Part shown: positions 43,417 through 53,784 of the stretch, in pieces
Layout: each line of letters begins with the position of its first letter
How positions within the stretch are numbered: position 1 is the stretch's first letter
Notes under the pieces: generated by a model
What the model was told of the DNA's origin: nothing
The model's input: only the letters and a program-made list of their open reading frames with translations
Database searches by the model: none
Assembly: GCF_028009165.1 (NCBI RefSeq)
Contig: NC_079246.1
Coordinates: 1,488,001 to 1,552,000 of the forward strand
DNA: 64,000 bases
Reading direction: 5' to 3'
DNA from: Akanthomyces muscarius
Lineage: Eukaryota > Ascomycota > Sordariomycetes > Hypocreales > Cordycipitaceae
Position numbers and translations under genes: made by a program

Positions 43417-45462
43417 GGTTGGCTGGCGGTCGGTTCCCTCGTGACTGGGGAGGACGGGATTAGACTGATTGATAATGAGGCGGGCTGCGAGAGAAATCCC
43501 GTGGATGAAGGGCTCCGGGTCGTGGCTTGAAGGAACGGGCGACTGGCTTGACAAAAATTTCTCTTGTTTCCAGATTTTAACTTGGGATGATCGTCGCCTT
43601 GCGTTATTTCGCTAATGGAATTGTGAGGGCCCTTGTGGCGGCCTCGGCCAGCCTTTGCCAAATGCCGTCTTTGTGCAATACTGCCTATATGATTATTTCG
43701 ACCCTCAGACGGCGTTCTGGACCCTGAGTCTGATGGAGCGGCTCAAGGCCCGCTGCAGGTCCGATAAGGCTGCTTATCTACGTGCAGGAAGCAAGGGCAA
43801 GTGCATCAGTAAGTGCGTGCAGCCTGCGAGGCATTGCGAAATATTTCGTACGTCTTGAGGCGTCTTTTTACCATGCGTGTATTGGTTCGAGCAGCCTTGT
43901 CATTTTAGTTTACTTGAAAGACCGGTGGTGTTTTAATGGCTGCCACACACCCACCCAGCCGGTAGCGAGTTTGCGGTACGTACCCAGGTAGTGCACAAAG
44001 TGTGGTGTATTGATGCGCATCCCTCGTCGACACGGGCAACTTTTGCGGTTTGATGAGATACATCACTCTACTATGCAGGTCTGATTATTGCGTCGCATAT
44101 CCCAGTGATTCAAAAGGCCGTTTTCATGGCTCAAGATATATACCGCATTTGCTTTGCAGCTGGTACATACGACCACAGGCAATAGAAAATACCGCGTCCC
44201 GTCTGCTCCGCGTTCGTCAAGCTGTTGACCGGCAGATTAGTAGTTGGGTCGGTGACGACCAGCGAACACCGGCTGTTGTATGTCTTTATTTTTTCTTTTT
44301 GCTGCCATCATTTTTAACATTTTTAATTGAATTTCTCATCGTGTTGGACCGACAAGCATCGCAAGGTGTGTAGTGCTGGTTCGACGCCACCTAGAAACCG
44401 CAGATCGTGTCGAGATGGCGTCTTGGCGCTAACGCTAGCTGTGAGTGGTAGTTACAGATACATCTCCCAACCACCAATCGTGGGCCAAATTCCAAGTACT
44501 GCTTCTGGGTGGCTGCAGCCTGCAGCCTGCAGGTGGCTTTGGCTGCGTTTGCCTGCGTCAGGTATGTGAAGCCCCAAAATAGTACAGGGGCAGACCGTCT
44601 GTACTTGGGCGTACTGGGACATTGCGGTTTCCCATTCATCTTTTTGTCTTTGCCATTTTCTTCCGTGTCGTTTTTCCTTTTTCGGTACTCACCAGCTCGA
44701 CACGGATCCGATCTGTAGCGTCAATGCGCAGACGCGACTCACAGTCTGCGCAGACGCGCGCTGCTGGATCGATAGCCTCACAGCCATGCCCAGCGTCCAG
44801 CTCCAACGCGGTCGTTGGCTCCCAGCAGCCAGCGCCGCTCCCGTATACGCTCTCTCAATTCAATGAAATAAACTCAAATCCTGGTAAACTTCCAATCATC
44901 GTCACTCGCATTTCTCAAAAGTCAAGTTATCGATCCTGCCCCGTTCGATAGTGCGGCCCCACGTCTCACCCTCCGACAGATGGCAAGCTGGTCAGGCGTG
45001 TCACCACCGCGCTCTGGAATGCACACCTCTCAATGCCCAGCCCTCGTTCCTCATCCTTCTGCGCGCCCCCTCCCCGCCAAGATGCTTTACGCGTTCCCAG
45101 GTCCTGCCAGACACGAGACAGTCCGCCTCTGCCCGTAATGGAAATGTGCTTTTTTGCTACCTGCTGGGACCCTCCCGCTCCCCCATCCTCGCTTTCCGCA
45201 CAATGCGCCGTGGGGCGATTGTGTAGGAATGAAGGGGGCGGTATCGACAAAATGTGGCCAGCAATCAGGTGCAGACAGTTTGAAGACATTGATACACCCC
45301 CTCGTCGCCTGCACTCTTGCATGACTTTTCTTTTTTTTTTCTCCTTCTCCTTCCTCTCGTCACCATTGCCCTTACAGTGTCTCTTCAACACATCGTGACC
45401 AGCTGCTCCCTGGAGTATCACGATCATCTTAGCGCTCGTCCACCCGGCGCTGCAGAGTCATC
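43417..45462. other. Divergent promoter region methyltransferase/AXL2
   Basis: Two kb between divergent genes. The right part is pyrimidine-rich and probably the AXL2 leader. Open frames here (for example 44622-44951 and 45033-45398) have no motif. No gene is seen. Confidence 0.5.
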
Positions 45463-48057
45463 ATGGCTGCGCTCACGATAATTCTCGTGGCTCTGCAACT
45501 GGCCAGCCTTGTCTGCGGTAAACCGAACCTCGCGTTCCCGCTCAACGCACAGCTGCCTCTTGCAGCCCGACTAGACACATTCTTTACTTACTCATTCTCG
45601 CCACAAACGTTCACATCAGCCTCCAACATTACATACTCGTTCGGTCAAAATCACCCTTCTTGGCTTTCGATCGAGAGTGCGAACCGCAGACTTTATGGGA
45701 CTCCCAAAGATGGCGATGTTGCCGACGGCGAGGTTGTTGGCCAAAAGGTCGACATTGTGGCCACCGACGACAGCGGCTCGACTACCATGGACTCGACTCT
45801 CGTCGTCTCGAGAAAGCCGGCGCCAGCTGTACAGATTCCCCTAGAAGACCAAATAAAGACGTTTGGAAACTTCTCGGCGCCCTCGTCGGTCCTGTCGTAC
45901 CCGGCCACCGCGTTTCGGTACAGCTTCAACCAAGACACATTCGGCAAGAACAGTGGCCTCAATTACTACGCCGTCTCGTCCAACAACAGCCCGCTCCCTG
46001 CCTGGATCAAATTCGATGCTGGATCAATGACCTTTTCTGGGAAAACGCCACCTTTTGAGTCCCTAGTTCAGCCGCCCCAGACCTTCGGGCTCAGCTTGGT
46101 CGCATCCGACATTGTTGGTTTCGCTGCCACCTCACTCACCTTCAACATTGTCGTCGGCAGTCATAGACTTACTACTGAGAACCCCATTGTTACGCTCAAT
46201 GCCACAAGAGGAACTGCGGTTGACTATGACGGCCTAGAAAATGCCATTGACCTGGATGGCAAGCCGGTGAAATCGAGCGATCTCGATGTCACTACCGAAG
46301 ACATGCCGAGGTGGCTTGACTACGACAAGGATACCGGCAAGTTGAGTGGTACTCCTCGAGATGGCGACCATTCCAGCAACTTCACCATCACTTATAGCAA
46401 CAAACTTTCCGCCACGTTGGACATTCTGGTTGTTGTCAATGTCGCCACCAGTCTCTTCAAGTCTACATTTGAGAACATGGAAGCTCGACCCGGCGGCAAA
46501 TTCGACATTGACCTTAGTCAGTACTTTAGGGATCCAGACGACATCAAATTGGACGTCAATGTCAGTCCAACCGAGAAATGGCTCAATGTTGATGGCTTCA
46601 AGCTTTCAGGAGACGTCCCAAAGGATTCCTCGGGCAACTTTGACATCACCGTCAATGCCAGCTCCAAATCTTCGAGCCTTTCCGAGAGCGAGAAACTTCA
46701 TGTCACCTTCTTGGCCCCGGATGGTACGCCAACAAGCACTTCGGTGACAACGAGCAGCCCGAGCTCGACGACCACGTCCACAAATAAAGCTTCCGAATCG
46801 CCTTCGCCAGCAACTGGTGGCGGTCGACTCAGCACCGGCGATATTCTGCTCGCCACCATTATCCCGATTTTGTTTATCGCTCTTATCCTCATGCTCTTTG
46901 TCTGTTTTCTGCGACGCCGCAAGGCTAGCCGCAGTTACCTATCAAGCAAGACTCGATCAAAGGCCTCGAACCCCATTGGCGGCTTACTCAACGGCTCCAG
47001 CTCTTCAATGCGACGCGGCGAAAAGATGACTGCTGTGCCAAACAATGAGAAGCATATGCTGAAACCTACAGCGGCCGCCTATATGGAGGCGGTTCCTCGC
47101 GTCTCGACGGCGAGACGATCGTCAGAAACCCTCGGCGGAAGCGAAAACTACGAGGCAATGCCGGCGCGATCGCCCATCAGGAGGCAAGCAACCACGATAA
47201 GAAGCATCAGCTCTCACGGAAGCAACGATGGAAGGCGTTCCTGGGAAACCGTCGAAGGAGAAGCTCCCTTTATGAGTGGCGCCAAGTCGATGCACAACGA
47301 AAATGATCCATCTACGAGCCCAAGCATCCCTGACTCTACACATCAGGTGTTTCCCACCGGCAGCTATATCCATGACAACGGCCCGAGTGGATACAAAAAG
47401 GACATGGATGGCATCACCAGGCTCAAGGACCCTTCGTCCAAGAAGGCCTCGCGCATTGCTTATTCATCTATATACGGACGACGAGACCACAATAGCATCG
47501 ACACCTATTCCACCAAGACCACTAGTTCCGTCGCTCTCCCGATCAATGAGCGAGGCCGCAACCACAGACCATCGGCGCCAACAATCGCGGAAAGCGAGGG
47601 ATCAGATCCGAACTGGGAAACCATTACTGTCTCTGATGTTAGCAACGCGGATGTGCGCCAGCCGGAACAAGCCTACTTGTCTGGAGGCAACACTGCAGAC
47701 CTCCACCCGTGGGCTGACGCCACCTCCAACGGTAGCAAAAGCTTCATGACGGAGCCTTCGTTTGGCTCTGCAGAGAACTGGCGCGTCATTAGCAAGCGCG
47801 ACCCAACTACCATGAGCTTCAAGGAAATCGTCGACGAGGCTCCGTTCAACCCGCTGGCGGAGGATCGCGAAGGAGCCATGCCTGGCGAGCGCTCGAGCCC
47901 CATGCCCGCGCCAAAAAGCAAATGGGGCGAGGTCGGCGCGGAGAAGAAGGCAACGATACACGAGAGCACGAGCGTCCTGTCCACAGCCGTGAGCGCGTGG
48001 CGAAAGGAAGATTCAGGCAAGCTGTCTGAAGGCAGCAGCTTCAAAGTGTTCATATAA
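45463..48057 (+). CDS. AXL2: Axl2-like polarity landmark membrane protein
   Basis: Axl2/Bud10 marks axial growth sites at the plasma membrane and interacts with septins and Bud4; in filamentous fungi it helps septation and conidiation. One intron-free frame encodes 864 residues. The signal peptide (ALTIILVALQLASLVCG) is followed by dystroglycan-type cadherin-like domains: FTYSFSPQTFTSASNITYSF, PSWLSIESANRRLYGTP, PLPAWIKFDAGSMTFSGKTP and MPRWLDYDKDTGKLSGTP. A Ser/Thr stretch (residues about 425-450) leads to one membrane helix (ATIIPILFIALILMLFVCFL, about 464-483) and a basic RRRK stop. The cytosolic tail is about 380 residues, rich in Ser/Thr-Pro and basic sites. The ATG at 45463 directly precedes the signal peptide. 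Confidence 0.93.
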   Translation: MAALTIILVALQLASLVCGKPNLAFPLNAQLPLAARLDTFFTYSFSPQTFTSASNITYSFGQNHPSWLSIESANRRLYGTPKDGDVADGEVVGQKVDIVATDDSGSTTMDSTLVVSRKPAPAVQIPLEDQIKTFGNFSAPSSVLSYPATAFRYSFNQDTFGKNSGLNYYAVSSNNSPLPAWIKFDAGSMTFSGKTPPFESLVQPPQTFGLSLVASDIVGFAATSLTFNIVVGSHRLTTENPIVTLNATRGTAVDYDGLENAIDLDGKPVKSSDLDVTTEDMPRWLDYDKDTGKLSGTPRDGDHSSNFTITYSNKLSATLDILVVVNVATSLFKSTFENMEARPGGKFDIDLSQYFRDPDDIKLDVNVSPTEKWLNVDGFKLSGDVPKDSSGNFDITVNASSKSSSLSESEKLHVTFLAPDGTPTSTSVTTSSPSSTTTSTNKASESPSPATGGGRLSTGDILLATIIPILFIALILMLFVCFLRRRKASRSYLSSKTRSKASNPIGGLLNGSSSSMRRGEKMTAVPNNEKHMLKPTAAAYMEAVPRVSTARRSSETLGGSENYEAMPARSPIRRQATTIRSISSHGSNDGRRSWETVEGEAPFMSGAKSMHNENDPSTSPSIPDSTHQVFPTGSYIHDNGPSGYKKDMDGITRLKDPSSKKASRIAYSSIYGRRDHNSIDTYSTKTTSSVALPINERGRNHRPSAPTIAESEGSDPNWETITVSDVSNADVRQPEQAYLSGGNTADLHPWADATSNGSKSFMTEPSFGSAENWRVISKRDPTTMSFKEIVDEAPFNPLAEDREGAMPGERSSPMPAPKSKWGEVGAEKKATIHESTSVLSTAVSAWRKEDSGKLSEGSSFKVFI

Positions 48058-48594
48058 GTTTGGAGCGCCGAGTAAAAAAAGCGATGGTTTATTATGACGA
48101 CGTGTTGATGATTTCAATACTTTTTTTTCTTTTGTTTCATGCGATTGATACCAGAATATCCATAACAGTTGAGCATGGGGAATTAGGAAGGACTATGGGT
48201 GGACATGATGTATGAGTACCGGCGCATTCGAGACAACGGTGCGTTTGTCTGGCATATTTTGGGGGTATATTTTGGATTCTATTGTGCTTTGTGTACCAGG
48301 AATATAGAAATGGCGTTTAGCATTAATTTTTTTCAACTGCTGTATACCAATGAAATTGCCACAGGTGCAAGACAGTCAGGGTGAAGTGAGCAGCATGTCA
48401 TGCCACAGGTGAATAATGACCCTGCAAACACCGGCATGCCGCACTGGCCGTTCGCAGTTTCCCGCTCTTCCTTTAAGTACGCTCCCACAGCTCGAATAAA
48501 TTCGCCCTTCTTCACACATTCCGCACTTCTACATATCTTACCAGCCATTACATACATTGACCTTGCCCCCCTCTCGTCGTCGCCATACCCAACG
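48058..48594. other. Intergenic region AXL2 to Gag-like gene A
   Basis: AXL2 3' region and promoter of Gag-like gene A. An in-frame upstream ATG at 48400 would extend gene A by 65 residues. No long terminal repeat is recognised. Confidence 0.5.
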
Positions 48595-49566
48595 ATGCCG
48601 CCTCTCACGCCACCCCAGGAGCCATGTCCCGCCTCGAGAGATGTTGGAAAGCTCAGCGGTTTCGACAATTGGCATACCTGGCACATAAAAGGTCGCATGG
48701 CTCTTCAAAATCTAGGCCTTCGACACCTACTCACCGACGACGGCGTCAAGGACGCGGACGACCCTGAAGCAGCCAGCCAATACGACTCTGACCGAACCGC
48801 CGGTGTGCGTTTCCTGGTCGATAGCATCTCCGAGGATATTCTGGCCAGCGCGTACGGCCGAGGCTGGAAGCCCGAGGACGCCACGGTGCAGAGCACCCTC
48901 AACACACTCGAGACAATTGTTAGAGACGCACAACGACAGCGACACGATGAGGAGGAGAGGACGACGGTGGCCAGCAAGTGCTTGGCTGGCCTGACGCGCA
49001 TGGATCTCGCCGCCGGGGCGCAGACGATCAAGGAATACATACTGACGGCCAAGCACTGCCACGACGGCCTGCTTGCGCAGTACGGCGACGGCGCGAGCCC
49101 TGTGGAAGACGTTCTAGAGCAACTGTTTGTGGTGTCGCTCCTGGAAGGCCTCCAGACGAGCCAGCCCGAGTGGTACTGCGAGTGGATGGAGAAGCTCAAG
49201 GAAGGCACTCTGGGGCACGCGAGCACGCGGGATGGCGTTACAGAGTGGCTACTGGCCAAAGACACGGCCACTCCCCAGACAGGGCAGGACAATGATGCCA
49301 CCATTGCCGCGCCACGAGGTCGGCCCTCGGGAAAGAGAGCTAGACTCGGCCGTGTTGATAGAAGACGCCAACGCTGCCGCTATTGTACCGACCACCATCC
49401 GCAGTCAACTCCCCACGAAGAGACAGACTGTTGGTTCCTTAACCCGCATAGGGCGTCGCGCAAGTGGCAGGGCATTTACAAGGACGAGGTGGCGGCCCTG
49501 AGGGACCATCTGGGGTACAACGGCAAGAGGAAGAGGTCCGTATCGACGTCTTCGCATCGTGCCTAG
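48595..49566 (+). CDS. Gag-like protein A (Ty1/copia-type Gag fold, no polymerase)
   Basis: 323 residues without introns. The amino part has the Gag/UBN2-type opening FDNWHTWHIKGRMALQNLGL, then helical regions with LTRMDLAAGAQTIKEYILTA and LEQLFVVSLLEGLQ. Near the carboxyl end is a Cys/His cluster (CRYC...H....CW) reminiscent of a retroelement zinc knuckle, followed by a basic tail. No protease, integrase, reverse transcriptase or RNase H frame follows, and no long terminal repeats are seen. The gene is therefore best read as a captured or residual Gag. It is paralogous to gene B 580 bp downstream in the same direction. The start at 48595 aligns with gene B; an in-frame ATG at 48400 is an alternative. 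Confidence 0.75.
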   Translation: MPPLTPPQEPCPASRDVGKLSGFDNWHTWHIKGRMALQNLGLRHLLTDDGVKDADDPEAASQYDSDRTAGVRFLVDSISEDILASAYGRGWKPEDATVQSTLNTLETIVRDAQRQRHDEEERTTVASKCLAGLTRMDLAAGAQTIKEYILTAKHCHDGLLAQYGDGASPVEDVLEQLFVVSLLEGLQTSQPEWYCEWMEKLKEGTLGHASTRDGVTEWLLAKDTATPQTGQDNDATIAAPRGRPSGKRARLGRVDRRRQRCRYCTDHHPQSTPHEETDCWFLNPHRASRKWQGIYKDEVAALRDHLGYNGKRKRSVSTSSHRA

Positions 49567-50143
49567 ACGCGATGGGGATGGGATGCCGCACAGGAAGTTC
49601 CAGGTACGAATTGATGATGGAGTTGAGGCTGAATTTGGGGAATTGATATGACTAGGCTACGCTTTAGACATGGTTCTCGGATATGCGGCTGATTATGACG
49701 GGGAAGGTTGCTATTGACGGGCAAGGTAAGAAAGGATGGAGTACAGCCATTTCAGTATTCAGATTCGCTCTGGCTCTAGCTGGACTCACTAAAGCCTGGC
49801 CGCTTTGCTTCGGTAGTTGAGATGAGCAGATTAATAAATGGGTGTCCGCACCGTCCATTCACTATGAATCCTGGATGAGCTGCATGCAACTGCCCCAGGT
49901 AGTAACGATCCTGCTCGAGCGATTACTAGAACACGTTTCTGTGGTTACTGTGTGGAAACTCATTGTGCGTTTGCAGCTGGCAGCTGGCAGCGGACGGGTT
50001 CGCGCGAGTTGCTGCCTGCCACCCCGGCGGTGTTTGTCCTTTCCCCTTCCTCTAAAATGTCTCTTTTGTTTATCTCCTCGCAGGACAGCATTTTCACAGA
50101 AACAAAAACAAAGACGTTCAGAGGACTAACGATAGGCTCCAAA
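49567..50143. other. Spacer between the two Gag-like genes
   Basis: No coding signal beyond the upstream extension of gene B's frame, which has an ATG at 50057. No terminal repeat is recognised. Confidence 0.5.
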
Positions 50144-51052
50144 ATGACGCGATACTATCACGATTCGAGTCGAAAATTCAAGGAACTCCGCGGCCATAGC
50201 TCATGGAACAAGTGGCACAAGGCTGTGCTCGTGCAGCTCGACATGATGGGTCTTCGACATCTGCTACAGGCCAATCTCCGGCCGCTGAGCGTCGTGGAGC
50301 AGTATACGTACGCCGCAGACCAGCAGCGGGCCGTGCAGCTCCTCGTGACCAACATGTCGGAACAGGTTCTGCAGAAGCTCTGGAACTGCGGGTGGGAGAT
50401 CACCGGCGCCACGCTCAAGAACACTCTCGCGCTGCTGACTGATCTGCTGGCCGAACCAGAGCGGCATCTGCAGCAGAGCTACGAAACACACCGCGACATT
50501 GTAGACCTGGCACGCATCGACCTGGCGCTGGGGACCAAGGGGTTTGACCAGTTCCTCGCGGACGCGCAGCAGTGCCACCTGCGGCTGCTCGCGCGCTACG
50601 GCGGCGGCAACGGGAGCGTCGAGGAGCTGCTCGAGCACCTGTTCACCTCGTCGATCATGGAAGGGCTCAGGGCCGCCAAGCCGACGGACTACACGGAATG
50701 GATGCGGGCGCTGGAGCGGGAGACGTGGCACCACCACCCGTTTGTGGAGCAGATAATCTCGCTGGTTAAGGGACCTCGTCTGGGCGGCAGTGGCAGGACA
50801 GCAGAAGACGCTGCGTTGGCGTTGGCGGGCGCGCCGCGAGGGCCGAGGGAGTGGGAGCGAAAGGAATGGGAGAGACGCCGCGCTCGACGGCTTGCGAAGC
50901 GAAGCCGCACGGCATGGCGACTGCCGCCTTACGTGACCTATCAAAAGAGGTATCGGGGAAAAGACTATCCCGATTGTTATCGGCCGAGTCATGAGGGCGA
51001 TGCGGAAGAGACGAGGAATGATCGTTTGTGTTCGTTGGATGAGATACTATGA
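50144..51052 (+). CDS. Gag-like protein B, paralogue of protein A
   Basis: 302 residues without introns. The opening (SSWNKWHKAVLVQLDMMGLR) and the middle (LARIDLALGTKGFDQFLADA, SVEELLEHLFTSSIMEGLR) align with protein A over most of the length, while the spacer and tails differ. The carboxyl tail is Arg-rich (RRRARRLAKRSR), and the Cys/His cluster of A is lost, leaving isolated Cys. Both frames are open and full length, which argues for selection and not for dead retroelement debris. An in-frame ATG at 50057 would add 29 residues. Function is unknown; RNA binding or a capsid-like role is only inferred. Confidence 0.72.
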   Translation: MTRYYHDSSRKFKELRGHSSWNKWHKAVLVQLDMMGLRHLLQANLRPLSVVEQYTYAADQQRAVQLLVTNMSEQVLQKLWNCGWEITGATLKNTLALLTDLLAEPERHLQQSYETHRDIVDLARIDLALGTKGFDQFLADAQQCHLRLLARYGGGNGSVEELLEHLFTSSIMEGLRAAKPTDYTEWMRALERETWHHHPFVEQIISLVKGPRLGGSGRTAEDAALALAGAPRGPREWERKEWERRRARRLAKRSRTAWRLPPYVTYQKRYRGKDYPDCYRPSHEGDAEETRNDRLCSLDEIL

Positions 51053-53784
51053 TGACAAAGACATGATAACAGGGATGTTTGGACTAGCTTTGGTTTTTTG
51101 GGAAACAAGAAGTCAAACCTGGCTATGCATGGGTTGACATGCTATGATTATGAATGAAATGACGCTGTTGTATCACGGGCTGAGAGGAATGATGTATTGA
51201 TATTTGCAAGATCACTGCTTGGGGGTTCATTCACAGGAATCACTAAACTTTTTTGTTGGCACTCTCATGTTCCGTACTGCTAATGTATCGTGCTTGTCAA
51301 GCTAATGCAAGGTTTTATTGAGAGGCATTGCCGTCTTTGGTGATGGCATTGACACATGGCCACACTGCACTCTTGGCATATCCGAGGGCGCTGTTGGCAC
51401 ATGTGCTGATTTTTTTCAAAGACGCGCCAATTCATCTTGCACTATTCAGCCTCGGAGGCGATGTGACTAGCATGGATATTCCAATTGGCTTAATGTGCGT
51501 ACTTGAGGCTGTTTATTATAGACATTTTACATCCAGATCTGAGGGTGATGCTAACCTTGTAGAGCTTCACAGCCTTGCAAGGAGCCGGGACGTTTCTTAG
51601 GGTCATGGTTACGCCACAAGACAAAGCCGTACCAGCAACGGTCGATATGCGCCGCGCTAGAGACAGTTCATGCTATAATAACCCATAAATATATATGGCA
51701 TGTCTCTTTTTCATGTTTCTCTCTACCCTCTTTGACATCAATGTCGCTGCTCGACGCAGGCAGTTTGGGGTGGTGAGACCTGAGCACGGCAAAAACTTGG
51801 AGAAGCGGGAAGAGGGGTGCTCAATAGATTTGGAACACGCGACACGCAAGAAAATCGGCTGAAAAAGGGTTTTCCTTTGACCAGTTTTGGAGGGTTGGAG
51901 GGGTCGCGCATTCTAGTGGCTTGTCCTGAATGAGGGGAAGATGGTGTGGCGTGACCATTTCTTGCCATTGTATGCCACCCATTTTGGACGAGCGATGGCG
52001 GCGATTAATCTGCGGGCGGATGTTGAAGAAAACCGAGGCGAGAGACAATTGAACCTGACGTTCTGTCGCTAGTGAACATGCTTATTACAAGTGGTTGGCT
52101 GTATCGAAATGCAGGGGTTTTCTTCTCCAAGTTTCTGCCTTGGTACAGAATAACAACGACAATGCGGCCTACAGTCTTCTACGTGGGAGCAGCCGTGTCG
52201 GCCAGGCCTTGGCCTGCAGCTGGAGGGTCTGGAACTGCTCGGAAACCCTGCCCCAACTTGTGTATATTTAGATTTCGCCATTCCCCACGTTCCGAGTCCT
52301 GATGCTATCTTCTGCTTACCGGGACGTGCGATGCTGTTTTCTTTTTTGCCCGCTCTTTGCTCGTCCAAAACTGATGTTGGGCGGTAACGGCAGCCGACTG
52401 GCGGTTAGGCGGCGTGCGTGGTACAGGCTGCCTGTTGGGTGGCGGAAGAAGAAAAGCTTGATTTGCGGCACATGATGCACTAGCATTGCATGCGGGCAGG
52501 CAGTTTTGGTGGGCGAGGGAGGCTTTTTTCCGCCGATATTGGTTGGTGCTTTGCTTTGGTCCTTTTCGCAGATTTACATTATGCGGCATCGGTGCTTACA
52601 GGCGTTGCATTGGTCAGCGGGAGGTAGATTCGATGTGGTTTGTGCAGTAGTTTGGGCAGCCCCCCCAGGCTCACATCTGATTCCCAGGCGGTTTTTCTCA
52701 TTTTCAAGTGGCGATTTCCTCAGCCAGTTCTTCGCCCTGTTCGAGAAAAGTCAGCTGGCAGCTTGGGGTAGGACAAGCAAGCAAGCCAAGCCAGAAACAA
52801 TCCGTCAACCAGCCAGCTGCGACTATCCGAGGCCGCAGAGGTTTTGCCCCTCCGCCGCCTCACCAATTTTTAGCGGCGAGAGAAGATAAAAGAGGGAGGG
52901 AAAAGGCGAGCCCGGATCACAACGAAGCGGGGGAAGCTTGTAGCGTGCCTTTCTTGTATTTTTAGCGGCAGAATAGCTTTGCGGGGACCCTGAAGATTGC
53001 CCGCACCAGCAAAGGCGACCGTCAATCGCTGAATTTTCAGCTCCATGACTATTGGCTACTGCCCACGGCTGTTGGGAAAACCAGCTGCATGGGTGACGAT
53101 GCGATACATGACAGTGTTTACCTGAATCTCGGTACATACTGTTGCTGGTGAGACTGTACCTATAGCCAGGCACCACCATCGAGGTGACACCCTCCCAGTA
53201 GCTCCATGGAACTCACTGGTATTACGAGCAGGGCAAGCTTCAGAAGTAGATCCCCCTCCAGTTAGCGCCAGCACTGCCTGCCTACAGCGCTGTTGTCTGG
53301 GTTTTCTCTGCCCCCAAAGCCCCGTTTCTTCCTAATCCCGCCCCCCAATCAGTCAGTCTGCGTCGTCGTCCCCCTCGCCCTGCCCGTACAGCCCGGCCCC
53401 CTTGTCCTTCTCGACAGCGCGCCAGCCCAGATCTTCCTCGCCCTGCCTTGAAACCTACCTAGGTACCTAGCGACTCACCACCACCCCGAAACCCTTTTTC
53501 TCTCTACATCGTTTGCGAAGCAATCTTCCTCTTCCCACGGAGCGAGCGAGACGACCCTTGGCATCGCAATCCTATCCTTTCGACAATTTGTCGACTGCCC
53601 GCACCAGCCGGCAGCATCCAATACAACGTCCCCCCCCCCCCCCCCCCCCCCCGGCCGCCAGCCCCGCGCACGGTTTCGTCCACCATCCCACCTCCCCACG
53701 AACAAACCGCAGAACCGCACAATCCCATAATCTCGCGGTAGCTGCCCTCGCGCCGCTCCCCGACAAACAGCCCCTTCCGTCAAC
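51053..53784. other. Gene-poor region upstream of PTC2
   Basis: About 2.7 kb. The left part follows Gag-like gene B. The right part from about 53300 is C-rich and is probably the PTC2 promoter and leader, with a C23 tract. The frame at 51328-51600 and others have no motif. No gene is seen. Confidence 0.5.
53630..53652 (+). repeat. C23 homopolymer in the likely PTC2 leader
   Basis: Twenty-three Cs in a row, ending 132 bp before the PTC2 ATG. Its length may vary between isolates or be mis-assembled. Confidence 0.9.
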
